Part shown: piece after piece, positions 7,632 through 14,684 of the stretch
How the letters are laid out: every line of letters starts with the position of its first letter
Numbering within the stretch: the first letter of the stretch is position 1
Source: Methanobacteriaceae archaeon
GTDB taxonomy: Archaea; Methanobacteriota; Methanobacteria; Methanobacteriales; Methanobacteriaceae
Direction: 5' to 3'
Assembly (NCBI GenBank): GCA_011620845.1
Contig: WOYJ01000104.1
Location: 1 to 28,741, forward strand
Length of the DNA stretch: 28,741 nucleotides
Program-made: the position numbers and the translations under genes
Notes under the pieces: model-generated
What the model saw: the letters and a program-made list of their open reading frames with translations, nothing else
The model's database searches: none
What the model was told of the DNA's origin: nothing

Positions 7632-8075
7632 TTAACAATGCTTCAACGCATCTTCATGGAACTCTGTTTCCTTTATCTTACGGATGATCTTACAGGAACT
7701 GTCCAGTGGTGATTCTTTATAGCCGGTGATCTTCACCACCTCTGCCTTCAGATTTCTCTTCGAGAGTTCCTCTCTGATTGCATCTAAGTCAAAATTCTGA
7801 TCCGGGCCTATGGTGATGATGTCCGGGTTGATCTCTTCAACTATCTCAAACATATTCGTGGTGTGTCCCAAGTAGGCTTCATCTACTGGTTTAAGCATCT
7901 TCACCACCTCTAATCTCTGAACTTCATTAACTATGGGTACTCTTTTTCTTTTTCTAACCGTGACATCACGGGCCACCACAACCACAAGTTTAGCGTCCTT
8001 TCCCCCGAGATTTTTAGATTCCTGGAGGTAGTATCCGTGGCCGGGGTGGATTATGTCAAAGGTTCCGGTAGCCAT
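7632..8075 (-). CDS. ribL: Archaeal FAD synthase RibL (cytidylyltransferase family)
   Basis: RibL adenylylates FMN to FAD in methanogens and belongs to the HxGH nucleotidyltransferases. ATGTFDIIHPGHGYYL carries the HPGH motif near the N-terminus, and the late SPLDSSCKIIRKI segment corresponds to the family's ISSTxI-like motif. The first ATG (8075) truncates the first beta strand, and its Shine-Dalgarno site GGTGAG (8096-8091) is 15 bases away. Starting at the in-frame ATC at 8087 would give MKIIMATGTFD with normal spacing (see findings). It lies 63 bases downstream of the Mur ligase and is probably cotranscribed with it. A related cytidylyltransferase specificity is possible but less likely in this lineage. 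Confidence 0.85.
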   Translation of the reverse strand: MATGTFDIIHPGHGYYLQESKNLGGKDAKLVVVVARDVTVRKRKRVPIVNEVQRLEVVKMLKPVDEAYLGHTTNMFEIVEEINPDIITIGPDQNFDLDAIREELSKRNLKAEVVKITGYKESPLDSSCKIIRKIKETEFHEDALKHC

Positions 8076-8138
8076 TATGATTTTGATATTCTCACCTTCT
8101 ATTTTGTAATTTGTACGATATGTTTAGTTTTACCTTGT

Positions 8139-9587
8139 TTACTGCTGCCCTTTACAGCTTGTCTTTAGATTTCCCCACATGTACTGCTCCGGTCCGCAGC
8201 CAGAGACGATAACATAGTTGTACGGGGATTTTTTAACCAGCTCGCCTATCTTACTTATTCTCTTCTCCATATCCTCATGGGATAGTGGATAGAAATCTGC
8301 TGGGAGCTTGTCCTTTATGATTTCATAGTACTCCTGGGCTGCTTCCACAGATTCCCTGCCCGGGACAACATGGACCATCTTCGGGTTCAAGTAGATTAAG
8401 GAGCTTAAATGGTCCTCGAATATTTCCTCTTCACCTTCATCCGGGGTGGTGTAGATGAACGCGGTTTGGTCGGCTATTTCCCCTCCGACGTAGGTCTGTA
8501 TGAACTGGATGTTGGCCTTTAAAGCGTCTCCATTATCGCCCTGGCCCATTCCCACCAGTTTATCACCTTTAACTTTGAAGATTTCGAATCGCCCCGGGGG
8601 TAGGATGGATAGGTCTAAAGAGTCGAATATTTCTCGAGTGGTTTTTTCAATCCTCTCTGGTTTTGGAGTGAAAGTTACATAGGTTATGGTTGCACAGAGC
8701 AGGTTGTACAGGTTGTGCACACCAAATGCTGGTACTTCAACCGGGAAATCTAGCTGAAGATTTTTACCTGTGGGATAATTGAATACTTCCCCCTCTAAAC
8801 GGACCTGCCAGCGGTCCTTTCCCGCCTTTAGCTGGGTGAACTTCAGATCAGGTTCGGGTCGGGAGAAACCACAGCTACACTGGTATATTCCCCGGTGATT
8901 AAGGTACCGCTTGGTGTAAGTCAGGTTTTCATTACATACCGGGCAAAACACATCACCGGTTATGGGAGTTTTATCTTCCATTTCAATGTCCAACCCATAA
9001 TAGGTCACCTTAACATCTTTTTCCTTCTCTTTACCGATATAGGCAGTTCTCGGATCGTCTGCATTGGATATAACTATCCCCCTTTTCATGGGTGCGGAAA
9101 GGAGCTGCTTTGCCCGGAGATATTCTTTAAAGGGATTTTTAACCCCGCTGACCTGGGAATGCTCCCGGGAGACGTTGGTGTAAACCACACCTACCGGGTC
9201 CACTATCCTGCTAACTGTATCGGGAATGGCATGTTTAATATCCCTAATACCATATTCAAAAATACCTAAACTGGCTTTACCATCAAGAAGACCGGTTACA
9301 ATGGCGTTGATGGTGTTACTTTCATAATTATAGGTTATGTTGGTATCATTCGCCACTAGGAGGGCTGTTATCTTGGTGGTGGTTGTTTTACCATTGGTAC
9401 CCGTGATAAGTATTGAGCCTATATCCAGTTTACTGGTTAACCTACTTACACATTCCTTTTTACCAATCCTTAAATAGATGTGACCGGGAAAGCTTTTACC
9501 CATCCCACTTCCCAGTTTTGCTAAATATTTAGCTGATTTACCCGCTAAACGGGCGGTGGCACATCTGATATTCTGTGACAATCCCAT
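8139..9587 (-). CDS. MurE/MurT-like Mur ligase, probable pseudomurein peptide ligase
   Basis: This is a 482-residue ATP-dependent Mur ligase. The P-loop GTNGKTTT is at 63-70, with a conserved central domain (FEYGIRD, YTNVSREHS, SNADDPR). A Cys4 zinc ribbon (C215, C218, C237, C239: CPVC...CSC) is inserted in the central domain as in MurT proteins, followed by the C-terminal domain containing LPPGRFEIF and GDNGDALKANI. In bacteria MurT amidates lipid II with GatD; Methanobacteriales use related ligases to build the pseudomurein peptide. No GatD-like amidotransferase is adjacent, which favours amino-acid ligation here, but the substrate cannot be read from sequence. ATG 9587 is preceded by an AAGGAT-like site. 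It heads a pair with ribL. Confidence 0.85.
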   Translation of the reverse strand: MGLSQNIRCATARLAGKSAKYLAKLGSGMGKSFPGHIYLRIGKKECVSRLTSKLDIGSILITGTNGKTTTTKITALLVANDTNITYNYESNTINAIVTGLLDGKASLGIFEYGIRDIKHAIPDTVSRIVDPVGVVYTNVSREHSQVSGVKNPFKEYLRAKQLLSAPMKRGIVISNADDPRTAYIGKEKEKDVKVTYYGLDIEMEDKTPITGDVFCPVCNENLTYTKRYLNHRGIYQCSCGFSRPEPDLKFTQLKAGKDRWQVRLEGEVFNYPTGKNLQLDFPVEVPAFGVHNLYNLLCATITYVTFTPKPERIEKTTREIFDSLDLSILPPGRFEIFKVKGDKLVGMGQGDNGDALKANIQFIQTYVGGEIADQTAFIYTTPDEGEEEIFEDHLSSLIYLNPKMVHVVPGRESVEAAQEYYEIIKDKLPADFYPLSHEDMEKRISKIGELVKKSPYNYVIVSGCGPEQYMWGNLKTSCKGQQ

Positions 9588-9677
9588 GATCTTTATCCTT
9601 TCTTTTTGATATATTTAATATTAGTTGAACTTTAAAATGAGTTTAGCCCAAAAAAGTAAATTAAACATCTTACCATA

Positions 9678-9694
9678 TAAAACTATATAAATCA
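9678..9694 (+). promoter_or_regulatory. TATA box of the PEP-synthase-like gene
   Basis: AAAACTATATAAATC in the divergent region before 9765 matches an archaeal TATA element, about 75 bases from the start. Consensus-based. Confidence 0.4.
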
Positions 9695-9764
9695 ATTCCG
9701 GGAAGTCTAGAAACCCAGAAAATATGGAATAACTCGATTTAATGATTATGGATAACATGATTTT

Positions 9765-11012
9765 ATGATTCTAATAAGAGGCATTGGAACCAACCCCTAC
9801 ATCGGTGTAGGGAAAGTAAAAAAGATAGTCACACTGGAGGATCTCCTTGAACTGGATGGTGGGGAGATAGTGGTGGTTTCCAAAGCATCCAGGGACATGC
9901 TGTCTCACCTCCAAAAGGCTGGAGGAGTGATTACCGATTACGGGGGAATAACCAGCCACGTTGCCATAGTGTTAAGGGAATTCGGTGTCCCCTGTGTAGT
10001 GGGGACTGGTAAAGCCACCCTTGTCCTTGAAGATGATGAAATTGTAACACTAGATGGTAAAACCGGTAATATTTATCAGGGATTCATGGAATTAGAGGAG
10101 GAGAAGGAGTTTCTGGAAATATTTAACCCCTCCACCAGGATAAAAGTAAATCTGAACGTCCCCGAGATAGCAGGGAGAGTTGCGCCCTACGCTGATGGTG
10201 TAGGGTCACTTAGAATCGAAAACATCATCATACGTACAGGTAAACACCCCCAGGTTCTCTTGGATGAAGGAGAATTGACTGGAGTGTTAACTGATGGTGT
10301 AAGGGAGATAGTGGACGCTTTTTATCCTAAATCCGTATTTTTCCGTACTTTTGACATCCCCACCGATGAACTAAGACACCTGGAAGGGGGAGAGATAGAA
10401 CCGTTTGAACATAATCCACTTCTGGGTTCACGAGGGATAACCAAAGACTTAAATAACCCTCCCATACTGGAAGCGCAGTTTAACGCGGTTAAAAATCTGC
10501 TGGATGAAGGGTATTCCAATCTGGCCCTGAAGATACCCTATGTCAGGGATATCTCAGAATATGTCAAGTCAAAAAAAATCTTAAAGAAATGTGGTGTCCG
10601 CCCCCATCAAGACCTTAAGGTGGGTGTTTCCGTGGAAACCCCCTCAGTGGTCCTCACCTTCGACGAATTCCTTAAAGAAGGCCTGGATTTTATAACTCTC
10701 GGTATGAGCGACCTCACCATGTGCTCCCTGGCAGTGGACCGCCGGGGCGTTAACGTGTCGAAGCACTTCCAGATAACCCACCCGGCTGTCATGGGTATGG
10801 TGAAGATGGTGATAGACCAGTGCAACCAGGCGGATATTGAAAGCTGCATCACTGGTTACGCTGCTTCAGATCCCAGGATCGTGAAGAAGCTAGTGCACTG
10901 GGGAATAAGCTCCATATCCACCAACCCCGACCAGATACTGAAGATGAGGAGACTGGTGAACCTTGCAGAAGACGAGGTGTTGTTGAGTAATTTCAGTAAA
11001 CGGAATATATAA
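9765..11012 (+). CDS. PEP-synthase-like protein lacking the ATP-binding domain
   Basis: The 415 residues contain only two of the three domains of phosphoenolpyruvate synthase/PPDK. The N-terminus is the swivelling phosphohistidine domain with the intact motif GGITSHVAIVLREFGVP (H65). The rest is the PEP/pyruvate TIM barrel (FFRTFDIPTDELRHLEGG, LLGSRGI, GVSVETPS, SCITGYAASDP, SISTNPD). The N-terminal nucleotide-binding domain of about 350 residues is absent, and neither neighbour supplies it. The barrel motif normally GTNDLTQ reads GMSDLTM. Alone it should not make PEP from ATP and pyruvate; it might work with a separately encoded ATP domain, act as a phosphocarrier, or be regulatory. The upstream region contains its own TATA box and an intact start, so it does not look like a recent truncation. 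Confidence 0.85.
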   Translation: MILIRGIGTNPYIGVGKVKKIVTLEDLLELDGGEIVVVSKASRDMLSHLQKAGGVITDYGGITSHVAIVLREFGVPCVVGTGKATLVLEDDEIVTLDGKTGNIYQGFMELEEEKEFLEIFNPSTRIKVNLNVPEIAGRVAPYADGVGSLRIENIIIRTGKHPQVLLDEGELTGVLTDGVREIVDAFYPKSVFFRTFDIPTDELRHLEGGEIEPFEHNPLLGSRGITKDLNNPPILEAQFNAVKNLLDEGYSNLALKIPYVRDISEYVKSKKILKKCGVRPHQDLKVGVSVETPSVVLTFDEFLKEGLDFITLGMSDLTMCSLAVDRRGVNVSKHFQITHPAVMGMVKMVIDQCNQADIESCITGYAASDPRIVKKLVHWGISSISTNPDQILKMRRLVNLAEDEVLLSNFSKRNI

Positions 11013-11050
11013 CTCAAAAGGAAAAGCATTATAATCTCAAAATGGAAACT

Positions 11051-11761
11051 TCATAATTTCAGTGCTTCTTCAAAATCTATTTTCCCCCGGTAGAGGGCAG
11101 AACCTATTACTACCCCATAAACATCTGTATCAGATAGAACCTTCAAATCATCAAGAGATGAAACACCACCAGCATACACCACTGGTATATCAACTGCTTC
11201 TAAAAGTTTCAGGAGAGGATCTACCTGAAAACCCTCTAGTAGCCCCTCATAATCTACGTTAGTAAACAGTATGCTCCCAGCACCGACTTCCTCCATTATA
11301 CTACCCATCTGTGGCACTGTTTTACTGGTCTTCTCGGTCCAACCCTTAACCACCACCTGGTTATCCTTACTGTCCAGGGCAACCATGACCCTCTCACTTG
11401 CAAATTCCTTTGAAAGTTCTGTTACTATGTCCGGGTTTTCCATGGCCAGAGTGCCCAGGATAACCCTTTCTATACCAGTATCAAGGAGTTTGGTGGCATC
11501 TTCCTTACTTCGTATCCCACCACCCATCTCTATGGGGATGGATACTTCCTCCACCATGTTGGCAATTAATTCCTGGTTGCGGCGATTATCTCCAAAGGCA
11601 CCATCCAGATCAATGAGGTGCAGCATCCTGGCGCCCTTTTCCTGCCAGTTTAATGCAACCTCCACCGGGTTATCGATAACCACCTGTTCAGTACCGGGCT
11701 TACCCTGTACCAGCTGAACACACTTGCCGTTTTTTATGTCTACCGCGGGGATTATTATCAT
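11051..11761 (-). CDS. hisA: HisA, ProFAR isomerase of histidine synthesis
   Basis: HisA isomerises the ProFAR aminoaldose to PRFAR, the fourth step of histidine synthesis. The 236-residue beta/alpha barrel has the expected first-strand catalytic Asp (IPAVDIKNGKCVQL), the phosphate-binding loops (EMGGGIRS in the first half, VYAGGVSS in the second) and a second-half ALDSKD with the general acid/base Asp. The length is normal. GTGA lies just before the ATG. It is convergent with the PEP-synthase-like gene, with under 40 bases between stops, and no other his gene is in the window. Confidence 0.95.
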   Translation of the reverse strand: MIIIPAVDIKNGKCVQLVQGKPGTEQVVIDNPVEVALNWQEKGARMLHLIDLDGAFGDNRRNQELIANMVEEVSIPIEMGGGIRSKEDATKLLDTGIERVILGTLAMENPDIVTELSKEFASERVMVALDSKDNQVVVKGWTEKTSKTVPQMGSIMEEVGAGSILFTNVDYEGLLEGFQVDPLLKLLEAVDIPVVYAGGVSSLDDLKVLSDTDVYGVVIGSALYRGKIDFEEALKL

Positions 11762-11892
11762 AACTTCACGAACACAGTTTTATAAATTAATTTTTCTACC
11801 AAATACATTTATTTTAATTTATTTGGATTTTGGGGTTATTATATTAACCTTTGTCTTGAAAGTTGTTAGTTCAGTTTTTCACAGTTATGTTA

Positions 11893-12126
11893 TTAGTGAA
11901 ATTTCTTTCTGCAATCAAAGCATAAATCTGAATTACTATTAGTTTTGAATACCTTTTTGCATTTTTTACAGGTGACTTCTTTAATGAGAGATGTTTTTTT
12001 CATCTGAAATTTTGCCATCTTTACAGAGCAATTATAATTATTAGCCTGGATTGTTGCTCTGGCTTTTCTATTTAAGGCCTCCTCAACAAATTTTTTTTCA
12101 ATATCTTCTTCATAATCCCTGGCCAT
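11893..12126 (-). CDS. Small basic zinc-ribbon protein of unknown function
   Basis: This is a 77-residue protein with a charged helical N-terminus (ARDYEEDIEKKFVEEALNRKAR) and a C-terminal CxxC-x(14)-CxxC zinc ribbon (CKKC...CFDC). It is rich in Lys. A GTGAT Shine-Dalgarno site lies six bases before the ATG. Such small treble-clef or ribbon proteins in methanogens often bind nucleic acid or act in protein complexes, but no family can be named from sequence. It stands alone between hisA and the DedA gene on the same strand, with 130-185 bases on each side. An inverted repeat (TTAACAACATA / TATGTTAA, 12206-12234) lies upstream. Confidence 0.65.
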   Translation of the reverse strand: MARDYEEDIEKKFVEEALNRKARATIQANNYNCSVKMAKFQMKKTSLIKEVTCKKCKKVFKTNSNSDLCFDCRKKFH

Positions 12127-12311
12127 AAAAAATCACTGTCAATACTCTTAAGTCTGATTCATAAACAATCAATTTTCCTAAAATAATGGCGGATTATCGG
12201 GATAAATTAACAACATACCTCAAAGCTATGTTAACGGTAAAATGTACTATGCACTGTAATTATGTTCATTAAACACTTTTATCCAAACAAATGAATTTTA
12301 GATTCTCGAGT

Positions 12312-12953
12312 TTAATTATCCCCTTTTTTATATTTTTCATAGAGAAAGTATATAATTATTGATAACACTATCACGACCACACTGATCTCTTCAAGATATG
12401 AAATCTCAGTGGAAATGGTCTGGTACAGGCTTCCAAACTGCCATCCTAAAAATCCAAGGATGAACGCCCGTATCAGCGTACCAAGAAAGGTAATTACCAC
12501 GAATTTTCTCAGGTCATATCTGACGAATCCGCAGAAGACGTTTATGGCTATGCTGGGGACCACTGGAATGGCCCTTACAATGAATAGAACTACTTCGTCG
12601 GATCGGCTTTCCTCGAATTTACTCTGAGCTTTTTCTATATTTTCCCAGGAGACACCCAGATATTTGCCCAAACGGTCTATTAATTCCTTACCAAGGTAAT
12701 AGGCAAGGGTGTAAATGAGTAAAGAACCAATGGTAACTCCCACCGATGCTGGCAGTACAACATTTACAAAGAGTGAAAAAACCGTCTCCGGTGAGATTAC
12801 TGTTCCTTTTAAGATGATGAAGCTGGTGCCCATTATAACCAGGGTTGATGGTATGGGGGCGATGATTTCTTCCACTATACTACCCAGGAAAACTCCTAAG
12901 GACCCATAAGCAAGTAGCACGCTTTCCAGATACAATATAATTTCTTCGAACAA
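12312..12953 (-). CDS. DedA/VTT-domain membrane protein
   Basis: The 213-residue integral membrane protein belongs to the DedA (SNARE-associated, VTT) family. Bacterial members are tied to membrane-potential homeostasis and lipid-carrier recycling. Visible features are the N-terminal amphipathic entry segment with GSIVEEIIAPIPST, the glycine-rich segment GVTIGSLLIYTLAYYLGKEL, the conserved R-A-I-P-V-V-P re-entrant motif and several membrane helices. The start is TTG 12953, supported by AAGGAG nine bases upstream. It is transcribed divergently from mntP, and the two promoters flank a perfect 28-bp direct repeat. In this lineage a role in undecaprenyl-like carrier or lipid transport is possible but unproven. 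Confidence 0.88.
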   Translation of the reverse strand: MFEEIILYLESVLLAYGSLGVFLGSIVEEIIAPIPSTLVIMGTSFIILKGTVISPETVFSLFVNVVLPASVGVTIGSLLIYTLAYYLGKELIDRLGKYLGVSWENIEKAQSKFEESRSDEVVLFIVRAIPVVPSIAINVFCGFVRYDLRKFVVITFLGTLIRAFILGFLGWQFGSLYQTISTEISYLEEISVVVIVLSIIIYFLYEKYKKGDN

Positions 12954-12973
12954 AATTTATTACTCCTTTAAAA

Positions 12974-12990
12974 AGATTTATATAAGATTC
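12974..12990 (-). promoter_or_regulatory. TATA box of the DedA gene
   Basis: Minus-strand GAATCTTATATAAATCT is a good TATA element 20-35 bases before the TTG start. The direct repeat 12987-13045 begins at its upstream edge, where a regulator could block or recruit TFB/TBP. Confidence 0.45.
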
Positions 12991-13045
12991 GTATCAACTT
13001 TGTATTCCTGATGTAAAATTCGTATCAACTTTGTATTCCTGATGT
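12987..13045. repeat. Perfect 28-bp direct repeat between the dedA and mntP promoters
   Basis: Copies at 12987-13014 and 13018-13045 are identical over 28 bases (beginning ATTCGTATCAACTTTGTATT), with period 31, close to three helical turns. Each contains an imperfect TATCA...TGAT dyad. They fill the space between the two divergent TATA boxes. A shared operator is inferred; the repeat itself is seen directly. Confidence 0.85.
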
Positions 13046-13055
13046 TATAATACTA

Positions 13056-13070
13056 ATAATATAAAAATTT
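13056..13070 (+). promoter_or_regulatory. TATA box of mntP
   Basis: ATAATATAAAAATTT is centred about 20 bases before the ATG at 13083, so the transcript would be nearly leaderless. No Shine-Dalgarno site is present, which agrees. Consensus-based. Confidence 0.4.
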
Positions 13071-13082
13071 AGAGTTTTTTGT

Positions 13083-13634
13083 ATGGATATTCTCTCGATA
13101 ATCTTTTTAGCAGTTGGACTGGCCATGGATGCATTCAGCATCTCGGTAACCAGGGGATTGACCTTAAAATTAGGGGTTAAACATGCGTTAATAATCGCCC
13201 TGTTTTTCGGTGGATTCCAGTTTTTCATGCCTATTTTAGGATGGATTTCAGGGATCCAGCTCCAGTATATAGTCTCCACCTTCGCACCATGGATTGCCTT
13301 CATATTACTGGTCGGTGTGGGTGGTAAAATGATCTACGAGGCATTCTCTACAGATGAAAACATCAACACTACTTTTTCCTATAAAGAACTTTTAATTCTT
13401 TCAGTAGCAACCAGCATCGACGCCTTCGCCGTGGGAGTTACCTTCGCATTTTTAAACGTAGCAATTCTTCTCCCCATAATTTTAATTGGTTTGATTACCT
13501 TCATCTTTTCATTTATAGGAGTTTACATCGGGAAGAACATCGGCCATCTGTTCGAAAATAAGGTGGAAATAGTGGGTGGTGTAATTTTAATAATCCTGGG
13601 GTTCAAAATACTTTTAGAGAACGTACTGTTATAG
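13083..13634 (+). CDS. mntP: MntP-type putative manganese efflux pump
   Basis: The 183-residue protein has six predicted membrane helices in two homologous halves. Each half has the family Asp motif: GLAMDAFSISVTRG in helix 1 and TSIDAFAVGVTFAF in the second half. Bacterial MntP exports Mn(II). In this organism the promoter region carries a perfect direct repeat shared with dedA, which may be the binding site of a metal-responsive regulator; this is inference. The last codons and stop are duplicated imperfectly just downstream (13652-13687). Identity to the family is clear; the exported ion is inferred. Confidence 0.92.
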   Translation: MDILSIIFLAVGLAMDAFSISVTRGLTLKLGVKHALIIALFFGGFQFFMPILGWISGIQLQYIVSTFAPWIAFILLVGVGGKMIYEAFSTDENINTTFSYKELLILSVATSIDAFAVGVTFAFLNVAILLPIILIGLITFIFSFIGVYIGKNIGHLFENKVEIVGGVILIILGFKILLENVLL

Positions 13635-13687
13635 GGTTAAGTGAGAAAAATAGAGAACGTATTATTATAGATAAACTGAGAAGATAA
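13616..13687 (+). repeat. Imperfect tandem duplication of the mntP 3' end
   Basis: AGAGAACGTACTGTTATAG (from 13616) recurs as AGAGAACGTATTATTATAG (from 13652), followed by related GTGAGAA/CTGAGAA ends. The period is about 36 bases, and the first copy contains the mntP stop. It looks like a short slippage duplication. Confidence 0.55.
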
Positions 13688-13700
13688 TTGGGTGTAACCA

Positions 13701-14513
13701 ATGAGAAGAGTGGCCTTGAAGATAGCCTACCTGGGCACAGACTACTACGGCTTCCAGAGACAGCCTGACTTACCAACTGTGGAGGGAGAAATCCTATCCG
13801 CCCTGAAAGAGGTTGGTATGGTGGATGACATCAATAAATGTGGTTTTGGAGTAGCTGGGAGGACTGACCGAGGAGTACATGCCCTGGGAAACGTGATCAC
13901 CTTCCTGACGGAAGATGAAGTAATAATCAACCAGATCAACGACGGTTTACCCAAAAGCATCAAAGTATTAGCCCAGGCAAAAGTACCCCTCCGTTTTAAA
14001 GCCAGGTACGCTTTAAACAGGCATTATCGCTATTTATTACCCTTAATCCCCGGTGATCCCCCTCCTGATCTGGATAAGATGGTTGAAGCTGCCAAACTAT
14101 TTAAGGGTACCCATGACTTCACCAATTTCTCCAAGAAGAGTGAGAGAAACCCGGTTAGAACCATAGATAAAATTAGACTTACAGAAGAACAGGATCTGAT
14201 ACAATTCGACGTTGTTGGGGAAAGTTTCCTCTGGAACATGGTGAGGAAAATGGTATCCATTCTCCAGATGGTGGGGAGGGGGGAGTTACCAGCCGAGATT
14301 ATAGATGAGCTCTTCAGCCCGGATAAGGATCTCTGTATCATGCCCATGCCCCCAGAAGGTCTCATCCTCATGGACATAACTTATTCTGGTATTAAATTCC
14401 ATGAAGACCCCTACGCTGTAAAGACGTTTAAATCGTTCCTTAAAGGGGAATATCTAAAAAACCAGACCATCACCTTATCTCAAAAGGGAATGTTAAAGGG
14501 TTTGAAGGATTAA
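13701..14513 (+). CDS. truA: TruA, tRNA pseudouridine(38-40) synthase
   Basis: TruA converts uridines 38-40 of the tRNA anticodon arm to pseudouridine. The catalytic Asp is D56 in AGRTDRGVHALGN (52-64). Other family segments are the N-terminal LKIAYLGTDYYGFQRQP, the central NRHYRYLLP and the late FLWNMVRKMVSILQMVGRG. The 270-residue length is normal. GGGTG lies before the ATG. It follows mntP by 66 bases on the same strand and precedes the DUF460 gene, so cotranscription with either is possible. Confidence 0.95.
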   Translation: MRRVALKIAYLGTDYYGFQRQPDLPTVEGEILSALKEVGMVDDINKCGFGVAGRTDRGVHALGNVITFLTEDEVIINQINDGLPKSIKVLAQAKVPLRFKARYALNRHYRYLLPLIPGDPPPDLDKMVEAAKLFKGTHDFTNFSKKSERNPVRTIDKIRLTEEQDLIQFDVVGESFLWNMVRKMVSILQMVGRGELPAEIIDELFSPDKDLCIMPMPPEGLILMDITYSGIKFHEDPYAVKTFKSFLKGEYLKNQTITLSQKGMLKGLKD

Positions 14514-14668
14514 TTTTCTTGACCTATCTTTGTTAACCTAATGAATTTTTTTTATTTCTTCAATTAAGGAATTAACATGGGTTGTTTCTTGCAATTTAAT
14601 TTGATCGATAAATCATAAGTACTAGTAGACAGATATGATTACACAGTAAGCATCTAAAAAGTTTGCTT

Positions 14669-14684
14669 AGGAGGAAATTACCTG
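14669..14684 (+). promoter_or_regulatory. Perfect Shine-Dalgarno site before a CTG start codon
   Basis: AGGAGGAA at 14669-14676 is followed by TTACC and CTG at 14682. This is the strongest ribosome-binding site in the window, and no canonical start codon follows it in frame before the conserved domain. Confidence 0.7.

Noticed and set aside
12987..13045. Possible minimal CRISPR array from two 28-bp repeats.
   Set aside because: The spacer is only three bases and there are just two copies; no cas genes are present. A promoter repeat is a better reading.
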